Source: Candidatus Cacconaster scatequi (GTDB lineage Bacteria > Bacteroidota > Bacteroidia > Bacteroidales > UBA932). From it: DNA of 64,000 nt. The position numbers and the translations under genes were made by a program. Where the stretch lies: NCBI GenBank assembly GCA_018065305.1, contig JAGHTO010000026.1:1-64000 (forward strand). Reading direction: 5' to 3'. Positions within the stretch are counted from its first letter, which is position 1. Every line of letters begins with the position of its first letter. Shown here one piece after another: positions 10,601-17,641 of the stretch. Under the pieces are notes generated by a model that made no database searches, was not told the origin of the DNA, and saw only the letters and a list, made by a program, of their open reading frames with translations.

Positions 10601-11921
10601 CAGCCGTGCTACCGAAATGAGGATAGTCCACCCCACTACAGGCATCACACTTGGACAGTACAACATCCCTTATGGTTCAGAACTGTTCATACAGAATGGT
10701 GAAAATGTTGTCAAGGGCGACAGAATCTGCTGCTGGGATGCATACAACGCCTTGACCATTACCGAAATAGACGGTACTGCCGTTTACGACAGCATGGAAG
10801 ACGGCGTTACCTTCAGAGAGGAAGCTACGGATGAATTCTCCGTACACCGCGAGAAAGTCGTCATCGAATCCCGTGACAAGTCCAAGAACCCTACCATCAG
10901 GGTGCTGGATGCCAACGGAGAGGAGCTCAAGCAGTACAACCTCCCTGTCGGTGCACACGTGATGATAGAAGACGGCCAGCAGATCAAGGCCGGTGACATT
11001 CTGGTCAAGATTCCCCGCGCCATCGGCAAGGCCGGTGACATCACGGGAGGTCTTCCCCGAGTCACTGAGCTCTTCGAAGCCCGCAACCCCTCCAACCCCG
11101 CCGTGGTCAGCGAAATCAACGGTGAGGTCAAGATGGGCAAGAACCGTCGCGGTAATCGCGAAATTATCATCAAGGCTAAGAGCGGAGACGAAAAGTCTTA
11201 CCTCGTTCCCCTCTCCAAACAGATTCTCGTTCAGGAAAATGACTATGTCCGTGCCGGAATGCCACTTTCCGACGGAGCCGTCTCCCCGACCGACATTCTC
11301 AACATCCTCGGCCCCATCAAGGTTCAGGAATACATTGTCAACGAGGTTCAGGGCGTCTACCGTATGCAGGGTGTGAAGATCAACGACAAACACTTTGAAG
11401 TCATTGTCCGCCAGATGATGCGCAAGGTTGAAATCGTGGATCCCGGTGACACACGCTTCCTGCCCGAACAACTTGTCGACAAGATTGAATTCAACGAGGA
11501 GAACGATGCGATATTCGACAGGAAAGTCGTACTTGATGCAGGAGATTCGACAAATCTCCACGCAGGCCAGATTGTCACGGTACGCCAGCTGCGCGATGAG
11601 AACTCTCTCCTCAAGAGACAGGATCTCAAGACAGTGGAAGCCCGCGACGCTGTCCCCGCAACTTCGAACCAGATACTTCAGGGTATCACGAGGGCTGCAT
11701 TGAGGACCAACAGTTTTATGTCCGCCGCATCATTCCAGGAAACCACCAAGGTATTGAGCGATGCCGCTATCCGCGGAAAGGTTGATACTTTGGAAGGACT
11801 GAAGGAAAATGTCATTTGCGGACACCTGATTCCTGCCGGTACCGGACAGCGCGAATATGACAAGCTTATCGTCACCTCCAAAGAGGAGTACGAGAAGATG
11901 CTCGCGCGAAAGACCAGATAA
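7662..11921 (+). CDS. rpoC: DNA-directed RNA polymerase subunit beta'
   Basis: This is the largest RNA polymerase subunit and holds the catalytic magnesium. The 1419-residue protein carries the invariant NADFDGDQM motif with D472, D474 and D476. The N-terminal zinc ribbon has C66, C68, C81 and C84, and the second zinc site has C815, C889, C896 and C899, matching the spacing in E. coli. The bridge-helix and trigger-loop regions are present ([16 protein letters not shown]). It ends the operon and is followed within 20 bases by a strong terminator. Confidence 0.98.
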   Translation: MSLNKDTKVKTNFNQITIGLASPEEILARSSGEVLKPETVNYRTYKPERDGLFCERIFGPTKDYECHCGKYKRIRYRGIVCDRCGVEVTEKKVRRERMGHINLTVPVAHIWYFRSSPNKIGYLLGIPAKKLEAIIYYERYVVLNAGCAKELGVNNMDLLSEEEYLNVMEHLPKENASLENDNPDKFRAGMGAEAIYEMLQAIDLDKLSYDLRSATEKETSQQRKTEALKRLSVIEAFRESKDTNRPEWMIMKVIPVIPPDLRPLVPLDGGRFATSDVNDLYRRVIIRNNRLKRLIEIKAPDVILRNEKRMLQEAVDSLFDNSRKSNAVKSESNRTLKSLSDNLKGKQGRFRQNLLGKRVDYSARSVIVVGPELQMHECGLPKYMAAELYKPFIIRKLIERGIVKTVKSAKKIVDRKDAVIWDILENVMKGHPVLLNRAPTLHRLGIQAFQPRMIEGKAIQLHPLACTAFNADFDGDQMAVHLPLGNAAILEAQILMLGSHNILHPANGAPITVPSQDMVLGLYYITKERPGAKGEGLKFYGPEEAIIAYNEGRVEYQTKVTVRVPVDKKDLSKGYQTVDTTVGRIYFNQYVPDEVPFINTLLKKKSLRDIIGEVLKYTCVARTSKFLDDIKNLGYRMAFEGGLSFNLGDVIIPDEKKGLVNDGYQEVENIQASFDMGLITNNERYNQIIDVWTKTNTRLTNIVEQQIKNDKQGFNPVYMMLDSGARGSKEQIRQLCGMRGLMAKPQKSGSTGAEIIENPILANFKEGLSVLEYFISTHGARKGLADTALKTADAGYLTRRLVDVSHDVIINEEDCGTLRGLVATAIKDKDEVVETLGERILGRTTVHDIYNPLTGEKILSSGEQITEDIADLIEQLPIEQVEIRSVLTCESKKGVCAKCYGRNLATGRMVEKGEVVGVIAAQSIGEPGTQLTLRTFHVGGVAGSKVSESEIVSKYEGRLEFEELRTIVKNDENGEHTIVVSRATEMRIVHPTTGITLGQYNIPYGSELFIQNGENVVKGDRICCWDAYNALTITEIDGTAVYDSMEDGVTFREEATDEFSVHREKVVIESRDKSKNPTIRVLDANGEELKQYNLPVGAHVMIEDGQQIKAGDILVKIPRAIGKAGDITGGLPRVTELFEARNPSNPAVVSEINGEVKMGKNRRGNREIIIKAKSGDEKSYLVPLSKQILVQENDYVRAGMPLSDGAVSPTDILNILGPIKVQEYIVNEVQGVYRMQGVKINDKHFEVIVRQMMRKVEIVDPGDTRFLPEQLVDKIEFNEENDAIFDRKVVLDAGDSTNLHAGQIVTVRQLRDENSLLKRQDLKTVEARDAVPATSNQILQGITRAALRTNSFMSAASFQETTKVLSDAAIRGKVDTLEGLKENVICGHLIPAGTGQREYDKLIVTSKEEYEKMLARKTR

Positions 11922-11938
11922 CAATTAACCCCGATATC

Positions 11939-11969
11939 AAGGGCGGTGATGCATTCGCCGCCCTTTTTA
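11939..11969 (+). terminator. Rho-independent terminator of the rpoBC operon
   Basis: AAGGGCGG (11939-11946) pairs with CCGCCCTT (11958-11965), and the 3' arm runs into a T-tract (11964-11968). It lies 18 bases after the rpoC stop and 12 before the next start codon. Confidence 0.9.
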
Positions 11970-11980
11970 TTTATCAAACT

Positions 11981-12487
11981 ATGGCTATAATACGTGAACT
12001 CAACGGCATAATGCCGAAAATAGGCAAAAATTGTTTCATCGCAGAAAATGCGGCTATCATAGGTGATGTGGAGATAGGTGACGATTGCAGCATCTGGTAC
12101 GGTGCCGTCCTCCGCGGAGACGTGAACTCCATCAGGCTCGGCAACCGCGTCAACGTACAGGACAATGCCAGCATCCACACGACATACAAGACATCTGTGT
12201 CAATATTGGGCGATGATGTTTCAGTAGGGCACAATGCCGTCATACACGGGGCGAAGATAGGAGCCGGCTCCCTGATAGGTATGGGATCCGTCGTCCTTGA
12301 CAATGTGGAGATTGCCCCGGGCAGCATCGTTGCGGCTGGCGCAGTCGTGCTCGGAGGGAGCAAATTGGACCAGGGCGTCTACGCCGGAGTACCGGCAAAG
12401 AAGGTCAAGGAGGGAAGTCCGAAGGTTACGGAAACTGCCGGACACAATGCCCGGCAGTATATGATGTACAAGGACTGGTACAAATAG
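11981..12487 (+). CDS. Gamma-carbonic-anhydrase-like hexapeptide-repeat protein
   Basis: The 168-residue protein folds as a left-handed beta helix, shown by repeated hexapeptide turns such as IGDVEIGDDCSIWYGAVLRGDV and a C-terminal helix. It keeps the gamma-class metal ligands: H66, H84 and H89, with R45, D47 and Q60 in the positions usual around the active site. The closest named relatives are the CamH/YrdA/PaaY group, trimeric proteins with zinc or iron between subunits. Some hydrate CO2 and others have thioesterase or unknown roles, so activity is likely but unproven. It follows the rpoC terminator closely and its own promoter is not evident. It converges with the cyclophilin gene over a 169-base gap filled mainly by a large palindrome. 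Confidence 0.8.
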   Translation: MAIIRELNGIMPKIGKNCFIAENAAIIGDVEIGDDCSIWYGAVLRGDVNSIRLGNRVNVQDNASIHTTYKTSVSILGDDVSVGHNAVIHGAKIGAGSLIGMGSVVLDNVEIAPGSIVAAGAVVLGGSKLDQGVYAGVPAKKVKEGSPKVTETAGHNARQYMMYKDWYK

Positions 12488-12507
12488 CCTCGCTGTGGCT
12501 CTCGCAT

Positions 12508-12624
12508 CGGCGTGGTTGACTTGCGTCCGGACAGCGTCCATTCTCGCCATCTGCGTCATTTGCTACGCAAATAACTTGCTGTCTGCGGCTGAGTCTGTCC
12601 TTTGACGCAATGTCAACCACGCCG
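12508..12624. repeat. Large imperfect palindrome between convergent genes
   Basis: The arm CGGCGTGGTTGAC-TTGCGTC (12508-12527) is mirrored by GACGCAA-T-GTCAACCACGCCG (12604-12624), with a single extra base. The pairing continues inward with GGACAG (12529-12534) and CTGTCC (12595-12600). At the apex ATTTGC-TAC-GCAAAT (12558-12572) forms another perfect hairpin. The element fills most of the 12488-12656 gap between two converging genes, and no coding potential is visible in it. It could be a bidirectional terminator-like structure or an extragenic palindromic or MITE-like element; its sequence is unrelated to the palindrome at 13347. Confidence 0.75.
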
Positions 12625-12631
12625 ACAAGTA

Positions 12632-12651
12632 TCATCCGTCCGGGCGGATGA
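12632..12651 (-). terminator. Hairpin just after the cyclophilin stop codon
   Basis: TCATCCG (12632-12638) pairs with CGGATGA (12645-12651) around a 6-base loop, starting 5 bases past the stop of the - strand cyclophilin gene. There is no T-tract on the - strand side, so termination by this hairpin alone is uncertain. Confidence 0.4.
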
Positions 12652-12656
12652 CGCAC

Positions 12657-13322
12657 CTATTTCTGCACGGGAGCGATTGAAAGTATCTCCACTTTCTTCA
12701 GGGGACGGTCACGCTGGTCGGTGGGTTCCGCAGCTATGACGTCGATTACCGGAAGTCCTTCGACCACTTCACCGAAGATGGTGTATTCACCGTCAAGATG
12801 GCTGCATCCTGCTTCACTCTGTACGATATAGAACTGGGAGCCTGAAGACTCTTTCGCAGGGTTGACCGCATCACCCCTTCTGGCTGCGGCAACAGCCCCC
12901 TTCTTGTGAGTGAATTCGGGCTTTATCTCTGCGGGAATCGTGTAGCCGGGGCCACCGGTGCCGAATCTGGCGACTTGTGTGGAATCCTTCGTCAGGGGGT
13001 CTCCGCACTGAATCATAAAGCCGTTGATGATGCGGTGGAAGAGGATGTTGTCATAAAAGCCCTTCCTTGCCAGTTTGACGAAATTGTCACGATGGAGGGG
13101 TGTCTCCTTGTAGAGTTTGATTACCATATCACCGTCAGTGGTCGATATCTTCAACAGGGGCTCCTCGCCCAGATTTGTCCAAAGGTTCGTATTTTCTTCT
13201 TTCATATCGGTTTGTGTTTGTTCCTCTTCTTCCGCAGGTTCCGCCACGGACTGCGCGTTGTTTTTACAGGCGCCGACAATCGCCGCGGCGGCAAACAAAA
13301 TGACTAAATATTTTCGTTTCAT
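12657..13322 (-). CDS. Cyclophilin-type peptidyl-prolyl isomerase, lipoprotein
   Basis: This protein speeds cis-trans isomerisation of proline bonds during folding of exported proteins. The 221-residue protein starts with a lipoprotein signal (MKRKYLVILFAAAAIVGAC, lipidated C19), a glutamate-rich linker (about 25-45) and a cyclophilin domain from about residue 55 to the end. The catalytic arginine is in FHR (R97), followed by GFMIQCGDP and the later GSQFYIV and YTIFGEVVEG blocks. It is therefore predicted to be anchored in the envelope facing the periplasm. The gene stands alone, with large palindromes on both sides. I found no clear TAnnTTTG box upstream. Confidence 0.92.
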   Translation of the reverse strand: MKRKYLVILFAAAAIVGACKNNAQSVAEPAEEEEQTQTDMKEENTNLWTNLGEEPLLKISTTDGDMVIKLYKETPLHRDNFVKLARKGFYDNILFHRIINGFMIQCGDPLTKDSTQVARFGTGGPGYTIPAEIKPEFTHKKGAVAAARRGDAVNPAKESSGSQFYIVQSEAGCSHLDGEYTIFGEVVEGLPVIDVIAAEPTDQRDRPLKKVEILSIAPVQK

Positions 13323-13346
13323 AACAGTGTTTGATTATTATTCCTT

Positions 13347-13478
13347 TTCCATCGGATTGTATGTCAATTAAGTCGGACTTCGCTTCGCTCACCCTCCCAC
13401 TGCGCTACGTTTGTGGGCCCCTCCCGCTACTAAGCGCGGGTGCTAAGGTCCTTTTAATTGACATACAATCCGATGGAA
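13347..13478. repeat. 132-bp element bounded by a 25-bp perfect inverted repeat
   Basis: The arm at 13347-13371 (TTCCATCGGATTGTATGTCA, then ATTAA) is exactly the reverse complement of 13454-13478. The 82 bases between them are GC-rich and contain CCCAC/GTGGG and CCCGC/GCGGG stems and a copy of the 47-bp dispersed module. The element fills the gap between the divergent cyclophilin and flippase genes, starting 25 bases before the cyclophilin ATG and ending 28 bases before the flippase -7 box. It has no ORF or transposase. It could be a small non-autonomous mobile element, an extragenic palindrome or a structured regulatory region. Confidence 0.85.
13411..13457 (+). repeat. Dispersed 47-bp GC-rich module, copy A
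   Basis: The module begins TTGTGGGCCCCTCCCGCTA and ends near AGGTCC followed by a T/A run. It matches 38842-38888 at 43 of 47 positions; the differences are at module positions 20, 21, 35 and 43. CCCGC can pair with GCGGG, and outer GGGCC with GGTCC. Its 3' end overlaps the right arm of the 13347-13478 inverted repeat. Confidence 0.85.
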
Positions 13479-13505
13479 TCAAGTCCAAAATTAGTCATTT
13501 TTTAA

Positions 13506-13513
13506 TAAATTTG
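13506..13513 (+). promoter_or_regulatory. -7 box of the flippase operon
   Basis: TAAATTTG fits the Bacteroidota sigma-factor -7 consensus TAnnTTTG exactly and lies 19 bases before the ATG at 13533. No convincing TTTG -33 element is present at the usual 19-base spacing. Confidence 0.65.
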
Positions 13514-13532
13514 CATAGTCCTGATTCCACTT

Positions 13533-15035
13533 ATGGCAAATCCTCTGAAACAACTTGCGGGAGAGACCGCGATTTACGGGCTGAGTACAATTCTGGCGCG
13601 CGTGATCAATTTCATGCTGCTACCCCTCTATACCAGAGTCCTCACCACCTCCGACTACGGAGTTTTCACGGAATTGATGTCATATATCGCAGTCCTTCAG
13701 GTTGTTCTGGTTCTAGGTCTGGAGACGGGATGTTTCCGATACGCCAGCCGTGAAGGAGTGGACAAGAATTCCGTTTTTTCAAACGCATTCATCTGCACCG
13801 GATTAATGTGCCTGCTGTTCTTCGGCACAGTCGTTCTGTTTCGTGGGGGAATTTCAACCGCGCTCGGGTATCCCGGGCACGGCAAGATGATGGTCTATAC
13901 CGGGTTGATTCTGGCACTGGACTGCCCGATGTCCATAATCTTCGCCAAATTGCGACACGAGCACAAGGCACTGAAATTCGCCCTTGTCAAGACTGCGAAA
14001 ATTTTGACTGAGGTAGGGGCCAACCTGGTCTTCTATCTGATTCTCCCCGCCCGTTTCATCGCCAATCCGGGACACTGGATGACCAATCTCATCAGTTCAA
14101 CTCCCGATTTCACCTATCCCATCTTCGCCATACTGACAAGTTGCGTTCTGTGCGGTGCACTGCTGATTCCCGAAATACTCAAACTTCATATCAGGGTCGA
14201 TTCCAAACTGACCCGCGAGATGCTGGTATACTCCCTGCCGCTGATGATAGCAGCTCTGCCGGGAATTATGAACGACCTGGTGGACAGGATTCTGATGCGG
14301 TTTGCAAATGCAGACCCGGTCAACTGGAGGGCGGATCTCGGCGTATATCAGGCCGGTGTAAAAATAGCCGTCATAATGCAGCTGTTCTCCCAGATGTTCA
14401 GATATGCAGCGGAGCCCTTCTTCTTCCAAAGGGAAAAAGAGGACGGGAGCAGGACCATCTATGCGGACGTGCTCAATTATTTCACGGCATTCTGTATGCT
14501 GGGATTCCTGATGATAATGCTCTTTATGGACCAGCTAGGGCTTATCGTCGGGCGCAATTTCAGGGACGGCCTGTCAATAGCCCCGATAATGCTGATGGCC
14601 TACATTCTGACAGGAATGCTTTTCAACGTCAACATGTGGTACAAACTTTCAGGCAAGACGATGTACGCGCTCTGGATAACTCTGGCGGGACTGGCGGTAT
14701 CCTGTGTGATAGATTTCTCGCTGATGCCCGTATATTCCTACCACGCGGCCGCCTGGGGACACATCGCAAGTTACCTGACGATGCTGATACTGACAGCGGC
14801 GTTGGGAAGAAAATATTATCCCGTCCCGTACAATTGGGGACTGCTGATGCTCGTGATAGCCTCCGGCATAGGGTTGTGGTCTGTATCCACCCTGATTCCC
14901 CAAATGTCACTTTGGCCGGAATTATTGATGAAGACAGCTTTTGTAATAGCATATATTACCATATTATTTGCTATTTTTGTTATACATAAAAGAGTGAAAA
15001 ATGACCGTAAGAATCGTAAACCGTTCAACATTTGA
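13533..15035 (+). CDS. Wzx-like oligosaccharide/lipid-linked sugar flippase
   Basis: The 500-residue, highly hydrophobic protein looks like a member of the MATE/MVF (polysaccharide transporter) superfamily, which moves undecaprenyl-linked sugars across the inner membrane. The N terminus ([30 protein letters not shown], about 8-37) is typical of Wzx-like flippases, and about 12-14 membrane spans can be drawn. Its 3' end overlaps dut by 35 bases in another frame, and murF follows, so it is cotranscribed with a cell-wall gene. That context allows a role with peptidoglycan or O-antigen/capsule intermediates; the sequence does not decide which. It has its own -7 box at 13506. Confidence 0.85.
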   Translation: MANPLKQLAGETAIYGLSTILARVINFMLLPLYTRVLTTSDYGVFTELMSYIAVLQVVLVLGLETGCFRYASREGVDKNSVFSNAFICTGLMCLLFFGTVVLFRGGISTALGYPGHGKMMVYTGLILALDCPMSIIFAKLRHEHKALKFALVKTAKILTEVGANLVFYLILPARFIANPGHWMTNLISSTPDFTYPIFAILTSCVLCGALLIPEILKLHIRVDSKLTREMLVYSLPLMIAALPGIMNDLVDRILMRFANADPVNWRADLGVYQAGVKIAVIMQLFSQMFRYAAEPFFFQREKEDGSRTIYADVLNYFTAFCMLGFLMIMLFMDQLGLIVGRNFRDGLSIAPIMLMAYILTGMLFNVNMWYKLSGKTMYALWITLAGLAVSCVIDFSLMPVYSYHAAAWGHIASYLTMLILTAALGRKYYPVPYNWGLLMLVIASGIGLWSVSTLIPQMSLWPELLMKTAFVIAYITILFAIFVIHKRVKNDRKNRKPFNI

Positions 15036-15435
15036 CAATCCCGCCTATGCCACGGAAGATTCAGCCGGCATGGACCTGAAGGCAAACATCGACCAGCCCG
15101 TTGTTCTGGGGCCTCTGGAGAGGGCTATCGTTCCGACCGGCATCTCCATCGAGCTTCCCTCAGGATTCGAGGCACAGATAAGGCCCAGAAGCGGGCTTGC
15201 GGCCAAACACGGGATTTCAATAGTGAATTCACCTGGAACGATTGATGCCGATTATCGGGGAGAAATCAAGGTTATTCTTGTGAATCTCTCCAACGAGCCG
15301 TTTTCCATCAACCCCGGAGAGCGTATCGCGCAGATGGTCGTCGCCAGATATGAAAAGGTGCAGTGGCAGACGGTTGATGCACTCGGAGAGAGCGGAAGAG
15401 GCGAGGGAGGTTTCGGTTCCACAGGAATAAAATAG
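15001..15435 (+). CDS. dut: Deoxyuridine 5'-triphosphate nucleotidohydrolase
   Basis: This enzyme hydrolyses dUTP to dUMP and pyrophosphate, keeping uracil out of DNA and supplying dTMP synthesis. The 144-residue protein is a standard trimeric dUTPase with all five motifs in order: AGMDL (22-26), PRSGLA (62-67), [10 protein letters not shown] (79-88, catalytic aspartate region), GERIAQM (106-112) and the C-terminal lid [10 protein letters not shown] (133-142). The ATG at 15001 lies inside the end of the flippase gene, so the two are translationally close-coupled. murF starts 7 bases after the dut stop. Confidence 0.97.
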   Translation: MTVRIVNRSTFDNPAYATEDSAGMDLKANIDQPVVLGPLERAIVPTGISIELPSGFEAQIRPRSGLAAKHGISIVNSPGTIDADYRGEIKVILVNLSNEPFSINPGERIAQMVVARYEKVQWQTVDALGESGRGEGGFGSTGIK

Positions 15436-15442
15436 ATGAGTT

Positions 15443-16759
15443 ATGGTTACTATCCAGGATCTTTACAGTCTGTATAAAGAGTGCTCCGGAGTATGCACGG
15501 ACACACGGAAGGCGGTTGAAGGAGCAATGTACTTCGCACTCAAGGGTGACCGCTTCGACGGGAACGATTATGCGGTGAAGGCTCTTGAAGCCGGTGCGAA
15601 ATATGCAATAGTGGACAGACCGTCCCTCAACGGTGTGATTTGCAACAGAACACACAAATGCATATTGGTTGAGGATGCCCTTCAAACACTTCAGCAGTTG
15701 GCCGCCTATCACCGGTCACTATTCGACATTCCTGTCCTCGGCATAACAGGAACCAACGGAAAGACAACCACGAAAGAACTTATTGCCGCCGTCCTCGGCA
15801 AAAAATACAATGTCCTTTTCACTCAAGGGAACTTCAACAACGACATAGGCGTGCCCCTCACCCTTCTGAACATCTCATCAAGAACCCAGTTCGCGGTCAT
15901 AGAGATGGGGGCAAGCCATCCCGGTGATATCGCAAGGTTGGTCCGGATAACCGACCCGACGTGCGGGGTAATCACCAACGTGGGGAAGGCCCATCTTCAG
16001 GGATTTGGATCTTTTGAGGGTGTCATCAGGACAAAAGGGGAGTTGTTTGATTACCTGCGCCAGAAAGGTGGCGTCTCGTTCTACAATTCCGACAGCAACC
16101 ATCTGTGCAAGATGGTCAAAAACCGCCCGGGATTGGTCGCCCGACCCTACGGAATGACCGTCCTGAACGCCTCTGTCGAAAAACCGACACCGGAACATCC
16201 GTATCTCACGTTAAATATGGCCGAGAGAGGTGTGATTTCCACAAAACTGACAGGAAGATACAATGCCGACAATGTCCTGTGCGCTCTCTTCATCGGGGAA
16301 TTTTTCGGTGTAACTTCTAAAAATATCATCTCTGCCATAGAGTCATACGACCCTTCCAACAGCCGGTCACAATTCGTACGGACAACCGAAAACAGCCTGA
16401 TTGTCGACGCCTACAATGCAAATCCGACGAGTATGGCGGCAGCGCTAGCCGCTTTCAAGGAGATAGAATTCCCTGAGAAAACGATAATCCTCGGAGATAT
16501 GCTCGAACTTGGAGATTCTTCCACCGAAGAACATCAGAACATTCTCAAAAGCGCTACTGACATCACGACATCAATATTCACGGTAGGAGAGGAATTTGCA
16601 CGGGCCACATCAGAACTGAGCCTTTCCGGGACAGTAAGGAATTTCCCCACGGTGGAAGCGCTGAAGGAATCTCTGGTATATACTCCCCTGAAGGGACACA
16701 CCATTCTCATCAAAGGTTCCAACGGAACTCACCTCCAGGAAATCGTCAACAGCCTATAA
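15443..16759 (+). CDS. murF: UDP-N-acetylmuramoyl-tripeptide--D-alanyl-D-alanine ligase
   Basis: MurF adds D-Ala-D-Ala to the UDP-MurNAc-tripeptide using ATP, the last cytoplasmic step of the peptidoglycan precursor. The 438-residue protein has an N-terminal UDP-binding domain (about 1-90), a central ATPase domain with P-loop GTNGKTT (103-109) and a C-terminal domain with NPTSMAAAL and LGDMLELG (about 315-355). These last motifs separate MurF from the other Mur ligases. The gene lies outside any dcw cluster, 7 bases after dut. Its last 6 bases overlap the end of convergent ribF, leaving no room for a separate terminator. Confidence 0.95.
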   Translation: MVTIQDLYSLYKECSGVCTDTRKAVEGAMYFALKGDRFDGNDYAVKALEAGAKYAIVDRPSLNGVICNRTHKCILVEDALQTLQQLAAYHRSLFDIPVLGITGTNGKTTTKELIAAVLGKKYNVLFTQGNFNNDIGVPLTLLNISSRTQFAVIEMGASHPGDIARLVRITDPTCGVITNVGKAHLQGFGSFEGVIRTKGELFDYLRQKGGVSFYNSDSNHLCKMVKNRPGLVARPYGMTVLNASVEKPTPEHPYLTLNMAERGVISTKLTGRYNADNVLCALFIGEFFGVTSKNIISAIESYDPSNSRSQFVRTTENSLIVDAYNANPTSMAAALAAFKEIEFPEKTIILGDMLELGDSSTEEHQNILKSATDITTSIFTVGEEFARATSELSLSGTVRNFPTVEALKESLVYTPLKGHTILIKGSNGTHLQEIVNSL

Positions 16760-17641
16760 CGACTCTCTGACTGTCAGTATGTCTTTCTGGAGGCGCAACT
16801 TGAGTTCCTCAAGATTGTCAAACTTCCGTTCCGGACGAATATGCCGGAGGAAATTTATCCTGATGTCAAGGCCGTAGATATCCTCGTTGAAATCGAGGAT
16901 ATGGGTCTCTATCACACGTGTCCCGCCGGTGCCTATGGTCGGACGGACTCCTATGTTGCAGACACCCTTGTAGGAATTTCCGCAGACACTGACATCCACC
17001 TGATAGACACCGTTACCGGGAACAGCCTTCAAAGGGTCATATAATTCCATATTGGCTGTCGGGAATCCGAGTGTCCGTCCGATTCTGTTGCCGGACACAA
17101 CCACACCCGAAAGAGAATAGTCGTAGCCCAGCATCTTTCCGGCATCCTTCACCCGGCAACTGTCCAAAGCCTTGCGGATTTCAGTGGAACTGACCGCAGT
17201 GCCGTCCGGCATAACGTATCTGCCGCAAATCACCGGCTCTATTCCGCAGGCAAGAACTCTGTCGGCCAGAAGACGGACATCCGAAGGGGCATCATGCCCG
17301 AATCGATGATCATATCCGAGAACCAACGTGGAGACTCCATATCTTTCAATCAGCACCTTCCTGATGAAATCTTCGGAGGACAAGGTGCTGAAAGTCCTGT
17401 CGAAAGGGATGACTTCCACCCTGCCAATACCAATACCGCGCATCAAATTCCGCTTCTCCTCTAGAGAGGTCAGAAGCCTGAGACGGTCAGCATCCTGCTG
17501 AAGGACGGTCCTGGGATGAGGCCAAAAAGTCACCACGGAACTTTTCCGTCCCGTATCAACGGCAATGGAGCGCACCCTGTCCAGAATGATTCTGTGTCCG
17601 AGGTGCACTCCATCAAAGAAACCGGTTGCCGCTACAACCAT
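16754..17641 (-). CDS. ribF: Bifunctional riboflavin kinase/FAD synthetase
   Basis: RibF phosphorylates riboflavin to FMN and adenylylates FMN to FAD. The 295-residue protein has an N-terminal nucleotidyltransferase domain with GFFDGVHLGH (about 7-16) and a second conserved block VLGYDHRFG. The C-terminal flavokinase domain has GRTLGFPTANM and GVYQVDVSV. The start codon overlaps the end of glgP by 10 bases, so ribF is the last gene of the glycogen operon. I know of no metabolic link between the two, so the coupling may only give steady low-level expression. I see no FMN riboswitch. Confidence 0.95.
   Translation of the reverse strand: MVVAATGFFDGVHLGHRIILDRVRSIAVDTGRKSSVVTFWPHPRTVLQQDADRLRLLTSLEEKRNLMRGIGIGRVEVIPFDRTFSTLSSEDFIRKVLIERYGVSTLVLGYDHRFGHDAPSDVRLLADRVLACGIEPVICGRYVMPDGTAVSSTEIRKALDSCRVKDAGKMLGYDYSLSGVVVSGNRIGRTLGFPTANMELYDPLKAVPGNGVYQVDVSVCGNSYKGVCNIGVRPTIGTGGTRVIETHILDFNEDIYGLDIRINFLRHIRPERKFDNLEELKLRLQKDILTVRESL

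Noticed and set aside
10677-11561. 294-codon open frame on the - strand opposite rpoC
   Set aside because: It overlaps conserved beta' coding sequence and has no start-site or domain support.
13411-13457. Repeat copy A as a plain terminator
   Set aside because: On the strand with the T-rich tail no gene lies upstream, since the flanking genes diverge, so it has no transcript to end.
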